From assembly GCA_028277985.1 (NCBI GenBank), contig JANQFG010000273.1, positions 62,001-126,000 on the forward strand: a DNA stretch of 64,000 nt, in the 5' to 3' direction. Below are positions 34,737-44,435 of the stretch, in pieces (position 1 is the first letter of the stretch; each line of letters starts with the position of its first letter). This stretch comes from a bacterium (lineage in GTDB: Bacteria > Desulfobacterota > DSWW01). The notes below the pieces were generated by a model. The model was not told the DNA's origin, made no database searches, and was given only the letters and a program-made list of their open reading frames with translations. Position numbers and translations under genes: made by a program.

Positions 34737-35645
34737 ATGGATCTGCCGTTCTTCTCCATCATCGTACCCACTTACAGGCGCCCACAGGCGCTGGCCAGGT
34801 GTCTGCAGGCACTGATGGAAGCGGACTACCCACTGACGAGCATGGAAGTCATCGTTGTCGACGATGGAAGCCCGACCCCTCCCGATGCCGTTGTCCGGGA
34901 AGCTGCGGAACGGCTGCCCGTGAGGCTCGCGCCGAAGGACCACGCAGGCCCTGCTGCCGCGCGCAACCACGGCGCGGAGCTGGCAAAGGGAGATTGTCTC
35001 GCCTTTGTCGACGACGACTGCCGACCCTCGCCCGGATGGCTGAAGTCCATGGCAGGAACACTGGCAGAGACCCCCGTATGCGCCGTCACCGGGCGCACAG
35101 AGAACGTCTTGCGGCAGAACCTCTTCTCCCAGGCCAGCCAGACGCTCATCTCCTTCCTGTACGAGTACTACAACTCCGATCCCACAAGAGCCCGATTCCT
35201 GACCTCGAACAACATGGTGATCTCGGCCGACCTGTTCCGGCAGATCGGCGGCTTTGACACGTCCTTTCCACGTGCGGCCGGGGAGGATCGCGAACTCTGC
35301 GACCGGCTCGTTGCAGATGGCCAACCGGTTGTGTACATGGCGGACGCCGTTGTGTATCACGCACACGAACTGTCCCTGCTGTCCTTCCTACGACAACACT
35401 TCAATTACGGCAGGGCGGCCCATCGCTTCCATCGTCTGCGAGCCGAACGAAGTAGAGGGCGTATCGAGTTCGAGTCCTTTCGTTTCTACAGGTCCCTGCT
35501 GGGCCGAGCCTTCAAGGAACAGAAGGGCTGGGAGGCGCTGACAATGATGATCCTTCTGGGGCTGACCCAGATCGCCACAGGACTGGGATTCCTCAGGGAG
35601 GGCCTGGTCGAATTGAATCTTCGCCCAAGCACCAGGTATCCATAA
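34737..35645 (+). CDS. Family 2 glycosyltransferase
   Basis: 302 aa from ATG 34737; the frame is open to 34515 inside the sulfotransferase gene. GT-A motifs: FFSIIVPTYRRPQALARCL, VIVVDDGSPTPPDA, AAARNHGAEL and the metal-binding FVDDDCRPSP. Acceptor region with TSNNMVISADLFRQIGG and GEDRELCDRL (ED motif). C-terminal membrane-associating helices at about 265-295. Last gene of the divergent cluster; it ends 40 bases before the RND operon. Weak ribosome site. Confidence 0.85.
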   Translation: MDLPFFSIIVPTYRRPQALARCLQALMEADYPLTSMEVIVVDDGSPTPPDAVVREAAERLPVRLAPKDHAGPAAARNHGAELAKGDCLAFVDDDCRPSPGWLKSMAGTLAETPVCAVTGRTENVLRQNLFSQASQTLISFLYEYYNSDPTRARFLTSNNMVISADLFRQIGGFDTSFPRAAGEDRELCDRLVADGQPVVYMADAVVYHAHELSLLSFLRQHFNYGRAAHRFHRLRAERSRGRIEFESFRFYRSLLGRAFKEQKGWEALTMMILLGLTQIATGLGFLREGLVELNLRPSTRYP

Positions 35646-35648
35646 GAG

Positions 35649-35662
35649 ATAGAGGTCTCTAT
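35649..35662. promoter_or_regulatory. Candidate operator before the RND efflux operon
   Basis: Inverted repeat ATAGAG-GT-CTCTAT located 23 bases before the outer-membrane factor gene. Short purine-rich repeats surround it, so chance cannot be excluded. No regulator gene is adjacent. Confidence 0.2.
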
Positions 35663-35685
35663 AGAGAGAAACGAAGAGAAACGGA

Positions 35686-37131
35686 ATGAAGGGCCTTTCA
35701 TTACCAAAGACCGTTCTGATCGCATGGCTTGGGCTCTGCCTTTTCGCGTGTGCCCCTTACAAGGCGAACGAGAGCAGGCCTCCCCCCGTGGAAATCCCGG
35801 AGAAGTTCAGCACATCCGGCTCGCCAAAGGCATATGAAGATCGCTGGTGGGTCGCCTTCGAGGATCCGGCCCTGGACGCGTTTGTCGAGAAGGCCCTTGC
35901 GGACAACATGGACATTGCCCAGGCCTGGGCGCGGCTCGAGCAAGCCACCGCCCTCGCCCGGCAGGCAGCGGCCGGGCACTGGCCCGAGATCGAGATTGCA
36001 ACCGGATACAGCAAGTCCGAGTCAAACTTCTCAGGGGGTGACAGACTGGGAACCTTCTCGGTAACTACGGAGCGGATCCCCTTGACCATAGGAGCAGCCT
36101 ACGAGTTGGACGTGTGGAAGAGAATCGCCTCGCTGAAGCGGGGCGCCGTCCTGGACATGGAGGCCACCCGCGAAGATCTGGAATCCATCGCCACGACCCT
36201 GGCCGCCCAGGTGGCCGAGGCCTGGTTCTCCTTCGTGGAGCAGGGCGCTCAGACCATGCTCCTCGAGGAACAGCAGGAGACGGGCCGGACCTTCCTCGAG
36301 CTGACCCGGCTGCGGTTCAGCCAGGGTCTCGCCTCGGCGCTCGACGTATACCAACAGAGACAGCAACTGGCGGCCACCCGGGCGGAAGTCCCGCTCGTGG
36401 AAGCGGGTCGGGAGGTCTTCCGCCATCAGCTCGCCGTGCTCGTGGGAGATCCGCCTCGTGCGTTCGAGCCACCCGCCCGCAGCGTGCTGCCCGCCCTACC
36501 CCCTTTGCCGCCCACAGGACTTCCTTCGGAAGTCCTGACCCGGCGTCCCGATGTCCGGTCCGCTTACTTGCGGCTAGCCGCTGCCGATCATCGCGTTGCG
36601 GCGGCGGTCGCGGAAAGGCTCCCCGCCCTGCGGATCGGGGCCGAGACCGGATACGAATCCCGGGACTTCGACGAGATCGAAGACCTCTTTGACAACTGGA
36701 TCTGGAGCCTGTTTGCGAACATCACCTGGCCTGTTTTCGATGGGGGCCGGCGCAAAGCAGAGGTGGACCGGAACAAGGCGATCGTAAAAGAGGCCCTTGG
36801 CGGTTACGGACAGGTCATGCTCCAGGCGCTTCAGGAAGTGGAGGACGCCCTGATCCAGGAACGCAAACAAACCGACTTCCTCAAGGAGCTCGACAGGCAG
36901 GTAAATCTGGCCCAGGACACGCTGCGGGAAGCGCGAATGCGTTACGCAAACGGTCTGAGCGACTACCTGCCGGTGCTGGCGGCACTGGAGTCCCTTCAGA
37001 CGGTAGAACGAAGCCAGATCACGGCCGAGCGGCAACTCCTCTCCTTCCGGGTGCAGCTCTACAGGGCCCTGGGGGGGACATGGACCCTCGCCCTGGAACC
37101 GAGGGAAGGGAAAACAGAAAAGAAGGGATAG
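35686..37131 (+). CDS. RND efflux outer-membrane lipoprotein (OprM/NodT-like TolC family)
   Basis: 481 aa. Lipoprotein signal with lipobox LFAC, Cys22 being the lipidated residue. Two OEP repeats: about 50-240 (DNMDIAQAWARLEQATALA, YELDVWKRI) and about 270-460 (VLTRRPDVRSAYLRLAAAD, ITWPVFDGGRRKAEVDRNKA). It is the outer-membrane channel of a tripartite efflux pump, first gene of an operon whose next members are the adaptor (15 bases later) and the permease. Start supported by purine-rich GAAACGG. Confidence 0.9.
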   Translation: MKGLSLPKTVLIAWLGLCLFACAPYKANESRPPPVEIPEKFSTSGSPKAYEDRWWVAFEDPALDAFVEKALADNMDIAQAWARLEQATALARQAAAGHWPEIEIATGYSKSESNFSGGDRLGTFSVTTERIPLTIGAAYELDVWKRIASLKRGAVLDMEATREDLESIATTLAAQVAEAWFSFVEQGAQTMLLEEQQETGRTFLELTRLRFSQGLASALDVYQQRQQLAATRAEVPLVEAGREVFRHQLAVLVGDPPRAFEPPARSVLPALPPLPPTGLPSEVLTRRPDVRSAYLRLAAADHRVAAAVAERLPALRIGAETGYESRDFDEIEDLFDNWIWSLFANITWPVFDGGRRKAEVDRNKAIVKEALGGYGQVMLQALQEVEDALIQERKQTDFLKELDRQVNLAQDTLREARMRYANGLSDYLPVLAALESLQTVERSQITAERQLLSFRVQLYRALGGTWTLALEPREGKTEKKG

Positions 37132-37146
37132 AACAGGGAGTCATCG

Positions 37147-38325
37147 ATGAAGGGTCGGAATCCACTCCGGAGGGTACTTCCGCTGATCGTTCTTGCCGTG
37201 GGCATTATGGGTGCGTGGTGGCTCGTTGCGCATCGCCCCCGACCGGAGCGTGAACGCCTGGAGCCGATCCCGCCCATCGCGCAAGTCGTCCAGGCAGAAC
37301 GATCCACCGAAATGGTACGTGTTGCAGCGATGGGGACGGTGGTGGCAGCCAAGCGTGTGGTCCTCCAGCCGGAGGTGAGCGGCCGGATCATCGAGCAGAG
37401 CCCCAGGCTCCTGCCCGGCGGGTTGTTCGAAGCCGGCGAGGTCGTCGTCCGGATCGATCCGCGGGACTATGAAACCGCGGTCAAGCAGCAGGAGGCTGCC
37501 GTTGAGCAGGCCCGCCTCGAGATCCAGCTGGAAAAGGGCCGGCAGGTCATCGCCGAGAGGGAATGGAAGCTCCTCGAGGAGGACATCTCCCTGGATCAGG
37601 CGAGCAAAGAGCTGGCCCTGCGAAAACCTCAGCAGAAGAACGCGCAGGCCTCCCTTGCCGCGGCCGAAAGCATGCTGGATCAGGCCCGGCTTCAGCTCGA
37701 GCGGACCCGAGTGTACGCCCCCTTCAATGCGGTCGTCCAGGAGGAATTCGTTGACGAGGGTCAGCTTGTGAGCCCTCAAACCCAGCTTGCCACTCTGATC
37801 GGAACGGACCGGTTCTGGGTTCAGGTCTCGATCCCGGTTGACCGACTTCGCTGGATCGGCTTCTCCGGGACCGAGGGAACCGACGCATCGGTCGTTACCG
37901 TAACCCAGGAGCTGAGCGGAAACGTGCAGGTCAAACGGCCCGGCCGGCTGGTGCGGCTCCTTGGCGATCTGGATCCGGTGGGCAGAATGGCACGTGTGCT
38001 GGTCGAGATCGATGACCCGCTGGGCCTGGAGTCGGAGAACAATCCGCACGGCCTTCCCCTCATGCTCGGCGCATACGTGAGGGTGGAGATCGAGGGCAGG
38101 AGCGTTGAAGAGGTGTTTTCAGTGCCCCGCAGGGCCATTCGGGAGGGGGATCAGGTCTGGATCATGGGCGAGGAGGACCGGCTCGTGTTCCAGCCCGTTG
38201 AAGTGCTTCATCGCAGCAAGGAGAGGGTGCTCATCCGAGAGGGGCTGAACGGGGGAGAACGAATCGTAGTCAACAGTATCCCCTCCCCCCTGCCCGGCAT
38301 GAAACTACGAACCGAGCAACCATGA
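37147..38325 (+). CDS. RND efflux periplasmic adaptor (membrane fusion protein)
   Basis: 392 aa with an N-terminal membrane anchor (about 7-27), split lipoyl/barrel-sandwich motifs (MGTVVAAKRVVLQPEVSGRI and VYAPFNAVVQEEFVDEGQLV), a coiled-coil hairpin between them (about 115-185, Glu/Gln-rich) and a C-terminal beta-barrel/membrane-proximal domain. HlyD/AcrA family. It bridges the inner-membrane permease to the lipoprotein channel. ATGA overlap with the permease gene shows translational coupling. Confidence 0.9.
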   Translation: MKGRNPLRRVLPLIVLAVGIMGAWWLVAHRPRPERERLEPIPPIAQVVQAERSTEMVRVAAMGTVVAAKRVVLQPEVSGRIIEQSPRLLPGGLFEAGEVVVRIDPRDYETAVKQQEAAVEQARLEIQLEKGRQVIAEREWKLLEEDISLDQASKELALRKPQQKNAQASLAAAESMLDQARLQLERTRVYAPFNAVVQEEFVDEGQLVSPQTQLATLIGTDRFWVQVSIPVDRLRWIGFSGTEGTDASVVTVTQELSGNVQVKRPGRLVRLLGDLDPVGRMARVLVEIDDPLGLESENNPHGLPLMLGAYVRVEIEGRSVEEVFSVPRRAIREGDQVWIMGEEDRLVFQPVEVLHRSKERVLIREGLNGGERIVVNSIPSPLPGMKLRTEQP

Positions 38326-41300
38326 ACGGTATGGATCAAGAACGCGGCGCCATCGCCTGGATGGCCCGAAACTCCGTGGCGGCCAACCTGCTGATGCTGC
38401 TCCTGATCGTCGGGGGCATCATCATGGGGCTGAGCATCCAGCAGGAGGTCTTTCCGGAATTCGACCTGGACTTCGTGCAAGTGCAGGTGCCTTACCCGGG
38501 GGCCAGCCCGGCAGAGGTGGAGCAAGGCATCCTCCTAGCCATCGAAGACGGCGTTCGGGGCCTGGACGGGGTGAAGCGGGTCACCTCGAATGCTTACGAA
38601 GGTGTCGGCGTCGTCCAGATCGAGCTATTGATCGGAACGAACGCGAACAAGGCCCAGCAGGACATTCAGAACGCCGTGGACCGGATCACCTCCTTCCCGC
38701 AGGAAGCGGAGCGGCCTGTCGTCAGCGTCCTGAGCCGGCGCAGGGAAGTGATCTCGCTGCTGGTCTACGGCGATCACCACCCACGCGTGCTGCACCGCGT
38801 GGCGGAACAGGTTCGGGACGAGCTGTTGCAGGACCCGAAGATCGTCCTCGTGGAGCGAAGCGGCATCCCCCCGCTCGAAATCAGCATCGAAGTCCCGCTC
38901 GCCACACTACGGGCCTACGGCCTCACCCTCGAGGAGATTGCGAACCAGGTGGGTCGCGGCGCCGTGGAGCTTCCTGCAGGCGGGGTCAAGACCCGCACGG
39001 GCGAGGTGCTCCTGCGGACCGCCGAGCGCCGGGACTACGGCAAGGACTTTGCCGACATCCCGATTGTGAGCCGCACAGACGGAACCGAGATCCTGCTCGG
39101 CGACATCGCTCGAATCATCGACGGCTTCGAAGACACCGACGAGGCAGCCTTCTATCACGGCAAACCCGCAGTCCAATTGAAGGTCTACAGGATCGGAGAC
39201 CAGACCCCGGTGGAGGTGGCCGAGGCGGTCAAGGCCCGCGCCGCTGAAATCGACGAGAGGCTGCCGCCCGGGATCGGCGTGACGGTCTGGCGGGACTGGT
39301 CCGAGATTTTCCAGCAGCGCATGGGTTTGCTTATCCGGAATGCAAGGCTCGGGCTCGTTCTCGTTCTCCTCCTCCTCGGCCTGTTTCTCGAGGTGAGGCT
39401 CGCCTTTTGGGTGACCATGGGCATCCCCATTTCGATTCTAGGGTCGCTGCTGATCCTTCCGTTCTTCGGTGTGTCGATCAACATGATCTCTCTGTTCGGT
39501 TTCATCGTGACCATCGGAATCGTGGTCGATGATGCGGTCGTCGTGGGTGAAAACGTCTACGAGAACCGCCAGCGGGGCATGGCCTACCTGCCCGCTTCGA
39601 TCCGTGGCGCCCGGTGGATCGCCTGGCCCGTGACCTTCTCGGTCCTCACGAACATGGTCGCCTTCATCCCGATCTTCTTCGTCCCCGGGGTCATGGGCAA
39701 GATCTTTCGAAGTATCCCGGCCGTGGTCGTAGCCGTCTTCTTCATCTCACTCATCGAATCCCTGTTCGTGCTGCCCGCCCATCTGGGACATCTGCGTCAG
39801 ACCGGGGAGCACGGCTTCTGGGCCTTCTTGCGCCGCATACAGAAACCCATAGGCAGGGCGCTCGAGCACGCAATCGAACGCTATTACAAGCCCGGGCTCA
39901 GAACGTGCCTGCGAAACCGGTACCTGACCATGTCGGTCGGTCTCGCGATCCTGATCGTCACGATCGGGTTCGACCAGGCAGGCCATATCGACTTCACGTT
40001 CTTTCCGAAGATCGACTCGGAGCGTGTCTACGCGAGCATCACCATGCCATACGGGGCAGCGGTGGAGGACACGAAGGCGGTGCAGGCCCGCGTCGTAAAA
40101 GCGGCCGGAACTGTCCTGGAAAGGCACGGAGGTGAGAAGATCACTCGCGGCATTTCCACCCACGTCGGGAGCGCCCGCCCGACCCGCGGAGGGTCGACGC
40201 TGGGCGGGGGCGGGCACCTGGCCCATGTGCAGGTCTATCTCGTGGCGACCGACCAGCGGGACGTCTCTGCCGCGGACTTCGTCCGGGAGTGGCGCGAGGA
40301 GGTGGGCGAGATCCTCGGGACGGAATCCCTGACCTACACCTACAGCCTGATGGTCGGCTCGGGGCCTTCCATTGACGTGGAACTGAGCCACGCGAACGTA
40401 CAGGTCCTGGAACAGGCAGCCACACAGCTGGCAGACGCATTGCGATCGTATCAGGGGGTCAAGGACATCGACGACGGGTTCTCCCTCGGCAAGCCCCAGC
40501 TTGACTTCAAGGTGAAGCCCGAGGCCCGCAGCCTGGGAATCACGGCGTCCATGCTCGGCCGACAGGTGAGAAGCGCCTTCTACGGGGCCGAGGCCCTCAG
40601 GCAGCAGCGGGGACGGGAAGAGGTCAAGGTGATGGTCCGGCTTCCGGAAGCGGAGCGCAAGAGCGAGTACAACGTCGAGGAGCTGCTGATCCTCGCACCC
40701 GGGGGCGGCGAAATCCCGCTCCGGGAGGCGGCCACCGTGACACGCGGAAGGGCCTACACGGAGATTAACAGGGCAGATGCCCGTCGCGTTCTGAATGTGA
40801 CCGGGGATGTCGTGCCCGGCGTGGCGAACGCGACGAAGGTGCTGACCGACCTGGAGAAGGATGTCCTGCCGGACCTGATGGCCCGCCACCCGGGGTTGTC
40901 CTACTCCCTGGAGGGCCAGCAACGATGGCAGAGGGAGAGCCTGGAAGCCCTTCGAACGGGCCTCACCCTCGCCCTGATCGTGATCTATGCCATGCTGGCC
41001 GTCGCGTTTGGGAGCTACATACAGCCGGTCGTCGTGATGGCCGCGATTCCCTTCGGCCTGGTCGGCGCAACCATTGGGCATCTGATCATGGGGTATGACT
41101 TGAGCCTCATGTCCATGATGGGCATGGTGGCCCTGTCGGGTGTCGTGGTGAACGATTCACTCGTGCTCATACACGCCACGAACGAGAACCGACAGAGAGG
41201 CCTTACCTCCCTGGAAAGTGTCACTGCAGCGGGGGCCCGACGCTTTCGCCCGATTCTTCTGACCTCGCTGACCACCTTCTGCGGGCTATCACCCATGATT

Positions 41301-41471
41301 TTCGAGACGAGCGTCCAGGCCCAGTTCCTGATCCCGATGGCGATCTCGCTCGGTTTCGGGATCCTCTTCGTGACCTTCATCGCCCTGCTCCTCGTCCCCT
41401 GCCTGTACCTGATCGTGGAAGATGTGAGAAATCTCTTTGGAATCGGTACTCAGATCGAAGAAAACCCTTGA
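38322..41471 (+). CDS. RND (HAE1/AcrB-like) efflux permease
   Basis: 1049 aa, the normal AcrB-type length, 12 transmembrane helices: TM1 at about 15-35, TM2-6 at about 335-480, TM7 at about 535, TM8-12 at about 880-1030, with two large periplasmic porter regions. TM4 carries IGIVVDDAVVVGENVYENR, the proton-relay Asp pair. YPGASPAEVEQGI and NAVDRITSFPQEAERP are characteristic of the clade of AcrB-like transporters often found in environmental Gram-negatives. Substrates cannot be read from sequence. Last gene of the efflux operon. Confidence 0.92.
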   Translation: MNGMDQERGAIAWMARNSVAANLLMLLLIVGGIIMGLSIQQEVFPEFDLDFVQVQVPYPGASPAEVEQGILLAIEDGVRGLDGVKRVTSNAYEGVGVVQIELLIGTNANKAQQDIQNAVDRITSFPQEAERPVVSVLSRRREVISLLVYGDHHPRVLHRVAEQVRDELLQDPKIVLVERSGIPPLEISIEVPLATLRAYGLTLEEIANQVGRGAVELPAGGVKTRTGEVLLRTAERRDYGKDFADIPIVSRTDGTEILLGDIARIIDGFEDTDEAAFYHGKPAVQLKVYRIGDQTPVEVAEAVKARAAEIDERLPPGIGVTVWRDWSEIFQQRMGLLIRNARLGLVLVLLLLGLFLEVRLAFWVTMGIPISILGSLLILPFFGVSINMISLFGFIVTIGIVVDDAVVVGENVYENRQRGMAYLPASIRGARWIAWPVTFSVLTNMVAFIPIFFVPGVMGKIFRSIPAVVVAVFFISLIESLFVLPAHLGHLRQTGEHGFWAFLRRIQKPIGRALEHAIERYYKPGLRTCLRNRYLTMSVGLAILIVTIGFDQAGHIDFTFFPKIDSERVYASITMPYGAAVEDTKAVQARVVKAAGTVLERHGGEKITRGISTHVGSARPTRGGSTLGGGGHLAHVQVYLVATDQRDVSAADFVREWREEVGEILGTESLTYTYSLMVGSGPSIDVELSHANVQVLEQAATQLADALRSYQGVKDIDDGFSLGKPQLDFKVKPEARSLGITASMLGRQVRSAFYGAEALRQQRGREEVKVMVRLPEAERKSEYNVEELLILAPGGGEIPLREAATVTRGRAYTEINRADARRVLNVTGDVVPGVANATKVLTDLEKDVLPDLMARHPGLSYSLEGQQRWQRESLEALRTGLTLALIVIYAMLAVAFGSYIQPVVVMAAIPFGLVGATIGHLIMGYDLSLMSMMGMVALSGVVVNDSLVLIHATNENRQRGLTSLESVTAAGARRFRPILLTSLTTFCGLSPMIFETSVQAQFLIPMAISLGFGILFVTFIALLLVPCLYLIVEDVRNLFGIGTQIEENP

Positions 41472-41616
41472 CACCCGTGTCGCGACCAAACGAGATTGTA
41501 TACATCTAATCCATCCGAAGGGTTCGTTCGGGAGGAATCTCGTGCGTGTCCCTGATTCGGAACCGAGAGAAAGAGACAAAACTGAACGAATCCGGTAATT
41601 TTGGGGCTAAGAGATC

Positions 41617-44001
41617 ATGACCACGAGCCGCAGGGACGTCGCAGAAACCGGCCGACTCGACGTAGAGGAGCTCAGGCGAGGCAGCGAGCATCTCCGCCTG
41701 GCGCTCCAGGCTGCCCGCATGGGCACCTGGGATTGGGATTTGGAGCAGAACCGGGTCGTTTGGTCGGAAGAGACTCATGAGATCTTCGGCACCGCTCCTG
41801 AAAACTTCGCCGGCACCTACGAGGCGTACCTCGATCTGGTCGCACCTGAGGCCAGAGAGGATACGGATCGGATCGTCAGGAGTTTCTTGGAAGAACCATC
41901 CGAGCTGGGTGTCATTCAGTTCGACCACCCGATCGTGACATCCGATGGACAGCGAAAATGGGTGGAAGCGCGGGGCAGGCTCTTCACGAATGAGGAGGGC
42001 CGTTTCACACGGCTGATCGGCGTGGTCGCCGACATCACGGAGAGCAAGCGGTCGGAGGAACTGCTGCGCGAGAGCGAAAAGATGTTGAATGCCACCGGCC
42101 GGATGGGCAAGATCGGTGGCTGGGAGCACGATCTTACGACCGGAAAGGCCGTCTGGACCCGGGCCCTTTACGACATCATCGAAATACCCCCCGACCGGGA
42201 GCCGCCGGGAACCGACGAACACCTGAGCTACTATCCCCCGGACTCCCGAGAGATTCTGGAGCGAGCTTACAATGAAACCGTTCTGAACGGCACGCCCTTC
42301 GATCTCGAGTTGCAGATCCATACTGCAAAAGGGAATCTGATCTGGTGTCGGGTTCAAGGCGAGCCGCTGCATAGAGACGGCGAATGCGTGGCGATGAGCG
42401 GCATCTTCCAGGACATCACGGAGCGAAAACGGTCCGAGGAGCAGGCGAGAGAAACCATGGCGCGGCTGCAGCTCGCCATGGAAAGTGCAGAGGAGGGTTT
42501 GTGGGAATGGGACATGAAGACGGATCTGGCCACCTTTAACGATGTCGCGTTGCGCATGCTCGGCTACGAGCCGGACATGCAGCCCATGCCGGGCGAATGG
42601 TGGTTCACCCAGATGCATCCGGATGATCGCCCCTTTGTGGAAGAGGCGTACAATGCGTTCATTTCAGGAGCCTCACCGAAATACAGCATCGAATTCCGGC
42701 TCCGGCGAAAGGACGGGGACTACGCCTGGGTCGCGTCCACCGCGGGGATTACCCGCAGAGACAAGGAAGGCCGCCCCCTGCTCGTGGTCGGCATTCACAG
42801 GGAGATCACCGAACGCAAACGCACCGAAGAGCAGGCGAGGGAAGCGACGGCGCGCTTGCATCTCGCCATGGAAAGCGCGGATGAAGGCTTGTGGGAATGG
42901 GATTTCGAGACGGACCGGGTGACCTTCGACGAAGTCGCGTTGGGAATGCTCGGATACGACTCGGATTTTCCGCCCCAGCCGGGTGAATGGTGCATAGGCC
43001 AGATTCATCCGGATGAACGTCCTGAGGTGGAACGAGCCTATGAGGCCTACGTTTCGGGAACCTCGCCCAAATACAACGTTGAGTTCCGCATAAGACGAAA
43101 GGACGGGGAGTACACGTGGATCGCATCCACTGCAAAGACGGTTCGCGCTGACAGCGAGAGACGCCCCCTGCTCATCGTCGGCATCCATCGAGACATCACC
43201 CAGCGCAAGCTGGCGGAGAGAGAGCTCGCGGAATACAGGCAGCACCTGGAAAAGCTGGTCGAAGCGCGTACTGCTGAACTGAAGACGGCGAACAAAGAGC
43301 TCGAGGCCTTCGCCTATTCCGTGTCTCACGACCTCCGCGCGCCGCTGCGGGCCATCGAAGGCTTTTCCCGCATCCTGCTGGAGGACTACGTTGCTCAGCT
43401 GGACGAGGAAGGCCAGCGGCTGGGCACGATCATTCAAGAGAACACCGGCAGGATGGGTCAGCTCATCGACGACCTCCTCGCATTTTCGCGCCTGGGGCGA
43501 ACCGCCATGCACCCATCCGAGATCGACATGAAGAACATGGCGATCGCCATCTTTCATGAAGCGGTCACCCCGGAAGACCTGGAAAGGGTCTCTTTCAATG
43601 TTTCCGACCTGCCGAGATCGGTGGGCGATACGAACTTGATGCGCCAGGTCTGGATGAATCTCTTTTCCAACGCGCTCAAATTCTCAAAGCTTCGTGAACC
43701 TGCTCTTATCTGGGTGACTTCAGAGGAGAGAGAAGATGAGGTGATCTATTCGGTGCGGGACAACGGCACCGGATTCGATCCCAAATACAAGGAGAAGGTA
43801 TTCGGGGTCTTCCAGCGCCTGCACAGCCAGCGAGAGTTCCCGGGCACCGGGGTGGGCCTGGCACTGGTGCAACGCATCATTCACCGCCATGGCGGGCAGG
43901 TCTGGGCGGACGGCGAAATCGATAAGGGCGCCACGTTGAGCTTCTCGCTGCCGACACGCAAGGAGGATAGGATATGGAACACGAAGAATGCGAAATCCTG
44001 A
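41617..44001 (+). CDS. Four-PAS sensor histidine kinase (phytochrome-kinase-like transmitter)
   Basis: 794 aa, no transmembrane helix, so probably cytoplasmic. Four PAS/PAC units (about 25-145, 150-275, 276-405, 406-535), each ending in a DITERK-like motif; units 3 and 4 are near copies. A coiled coil (YRQHLEKLVEARTAELKTAN) leads to HisKA with SVSHDLRAPLRAIEGF (phospho-His) and HATPase_c (LFSNALKFSK, DNGTGFDPKYKEKVF, GTGVGLALVQRI). This transmitter type usually pairs with Rcp-like single-domain regulators, and one overlaps its 3' end by 28 bases. Stimulus unknown; aromatic-rich PAS pockets allow redox or ligand sensing. Confidence 0.9.
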   Translation: MTTSRRDVAETGRLDVEELRRGSEHLRLALQAARMGTWDWDLEQNRVVWSEETHEIFGTAPENFAGTYEAYLDLVAPEAREDTDRIVRSFLEEPSELGVIQFDHPIVTSDGQRKWVEARGRLFTNEEGRFTRLIGVVADITESKRSEELLRESEKMLNATGRMGKIGGWEHDLTTGKAVWTRALYDIIEIPPDREPPGTDEHLSYYPPDSREILERAYNETVLNGTPFDLELQIHTAKGNLIWCRVQGEPLHRDGECVAMSGIFQDITERKRSEEQARETMARLQLAMESAEEGLWEWDMKTDLATFNDVALRMLGYEPDMQPMPGEWWFTQMHPDDRPFVEEAYNAFISGASPKYSIEFRLRRKDGDYAWVASTAGITRRDKEGRPLLVVGIHREITERKRTEEQAREATARLHLAMESADEGLWEWDFETDRVTFDEVALGMLGYDSDFPPQPGEWCIGQIHPDERPEVERAYEAYVSGTSPKYNVEFRIRRKDGEYTWIASTAKTVRADSERRPLLIVGIHRDITQRKLAERELAEYRQHLEKLVEARTAELKTANKELEAFAYSVSHDLRAPLRAIEGFSRILLEDYVAQLDEEGQRLGTIIQENTGRMGQLIDDLLAFSRLGRTAMHPSEIDMKNMAIAIFHEAVTPEDLERVSFNVSDLPRSVGDTNLMRQVWMNLFSNALKFSKLREPALIWVTSEEREDEVIYSVRDNGTGFDPKYKEKVFGVFQRLHSQREFPGTGVGLALVQRIIHRHGGQVWADGEIDKGATLSFSLPTRKEDRIWNTKNAKS
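42441..43220 (+). repeat. Tandem duplication of a PAS/PAC-coding unit inside a histidine kinase gene
   Basis: Two adjacent 390-base units (about 42441-42830 and 42831-43220) are similar at DNA and protein level, for example CTCGCCATGGAAAG...TTGTGGGAATGGGA in both, giving paired residues LWEWDMKTDLATF and LWEWDFETDRVTF. It points to a fairly recent in-frame duplication. Confidence 0.8.
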
Positions 44002-44414
44002 TCGTCGAAGACAATCCCCATGATGCCGAGCTGGTGGTTCGTTCATTGAAGAAGAACAACCTGGCGAACAGCCTGATCGTGGTTGAGGACGGTGAGGAGG
44101 CGCTCGACTTCGTCTTCGGACGAGGCATGTTTGAAGGCAGGGATGTATCCAGGCCCCCCAAAGTGATCTTCCTGGATTTGAAACTTCCGAAGGTGGACGG
44201 TCTCGAGGTCCTGAGGCAGGCGAAATCGAACGAACATACCAAGAAGATTCCGATCATCATCGTCACCTCTTCCAAGGAAGATCCGGACATTCAAGCCGCA
44301 TATGATCTGGGTGCCAACAGCTACGTGGTGAAGCCGGTGGATTTCGATGTCTTCGTGAAGACCATGAACCAGCTCGGTTTCTACTGGCTGGTTGTCAACG
44401 AGAAGCCACTATAA
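43974..44414 (+). CDS. Rcp1-type single-domain response regulator
   Basis: 146 aa. Receiver fold: ILIVEDNPHDAELVVRSL (acidic pocket), VIFLDLKLPKVDG (phospho-Asp), IIVTSSKEDPDIQAAYDLG (switch Thr/Ser) and SYVVKPVDF (conserved Lys). The long insert with FGRGMFEGRDVSRPPK is typical of Rcp/CheY-like partners of phytochrome-type kinases. There is no output domain, so it would act by phosphotransfer or protein contact. It overlaps the upstream kinase gene and lies 21 bases before the hybrid kinase gene. Confidence 0.92.
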   Translation: MEHEECEILIVEDNPHDAELVVRSLKKNNLANSLIVVEDGEEALDFVFGRGMFEGRDVSRPPKVIFLDLKLPKVDGLEVLRQAKSNEHTKKIPIIIVTSSKEDPDIQAAYDLGANSYVVKPVDFDVFVKTMNQLGFYWLVVNEKPL

Positions 44415-44435
44415 GAGAAGGGAAACGAAATCCCC

